Positions 5,403 through 5,474 of a DNA stretch of 5,474 nt are shown here, one piece after another. The DNA is taken from NCBI GenBank assembly GCA_016764835.1, contig JAESRD010000108.1, positions 1 to 5,474 on the forward strand. Reading direction: 5' to 3'. Numbering within the stretch: the first letter of the stretch is position 1; each line of letters begins with the position of its first letter. The DNA comes from Paracoccaceae bacterium. Lineage in GTDB: Bacteria; Pseudomonadota; Alphaproteobacteria; Rhodobacterales; Rhodobacteraceae. Both the position numbers and the translations under genes were made by a program. Under the pieces are notes generated by a model that saw only the letters and a list, made by a program, of their open reading frames with translations, did not search any database and was not told the origin of the DNA.

Positions 5403-5474
5403 GATTATATGGGCATGCTGGCTACGGTCATGAACGCTCTGGCCATGCAAAACGCACTTGAAAGCATTGGTGTA
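5400..5474 (+). CDS. pyrH: Internal fragment of UMP kinase (PyrH), cut at both ends
   Basis: On the plus strand the last 25 codons read [17 protein letters not shown] and then NALESIGV to the window edge, without a stop. This is the highly conserved internal motif of UMP kinase (UMP + ATP to UDP), seen in E. coli as [20 protein letters not shown]; alphaproteobacterial versions are even closer. The frame has TGA at 5391-5393 and the usual upstream residues are absent, so the first roughly 80-odd residues of the enzyme are missing here. PyrH normally sits between tsf and frr, not antisense to a dioxygenase. The piece therefore looks misplaced, by assembly or by rearrangement. Confidence 0.85.

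Noticed and set aside
4928..5461. Plus-strand open frame of 177 codons over the oxidoreductase and VOC genes and across the junction
   Set aside because: It is antisense to two recognised genes, crosses the breakpoint, and is not in the PyrH frame; no domain character.
1..5474. CRISPR array, tRNA/rRNA genes, insertion sequences, toxin-antitoxin or defence genes
   Set aside because: No repeated units with spacers, no cloverleaf or rRNA-like segment, and no transposase or defence motif seen on either strand.

Overview
The window is a stretch of roughly 55-60% GC bacterial DNA, most likely from an alphaproteobacterium. I infer this from gene content and protein style; no marker gene settles it. 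All convincing genes lie on the minus strand, so transcription runs from high to low coordinates, except for a 75-base plus-strand scrap at the right edge. Genes are tightly packed, with two 4-base ATGA start/stop overlaps.

Right part (about 5400 down to 2952): a catabolic-looking operon. It contains, in order, the C-terminal piece of a VOC-fold (extradiol dioxygenase-like) protein, a beta-hydroxyacid-dehydrogenase-type oxidoreductase with a DUF1932-like C-terminus, and a LigM/GcvT-fold tetrahydrofolate-dependent O-demethylase. Together they suggest demethylation and further oxidation of a methoxylated aromatic (lignin-type) or related methylated compound. The substrate is not fixed by the sequence.

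Middle and left part (2864 down to 1): an envelope/polysaccharide cluster. It contains a CDP-alcohol phosphatidyltransferase, an NAD(P)-dependent sugar epimerase/dehydratase-like SDR, a small monotopic phosphoglycosyl transferase (initiating sugar transferase), and, after a 224-bp gap, the N-terminal 180 residues of a CapD/FlaA1-type membrane-bound nucleotide-sugar dehydratase. The likely joint role is making a nucleotide sugar, loading the first sugar phosphate on undecaprenyl phosphate, and starting a surface glycan. A strong stem-loop at 2890-2931 separates the catabolic operon from this cluster.

The most unusual thing is at the right edge. Minus-strand homology to the VOC protein stops abruptly near 5398. 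From about 5400 to the end the plus strand reads as an internal fragment of UMP kinase (PyrH) in a clean frame. Neither gene is intact across the join, so this is either a chimeric assembly/amplification junction or a real inversion/deletion breakpoint. I found no CRISPR array, tRNA, rRNA, insertion sequence or clearly new system.
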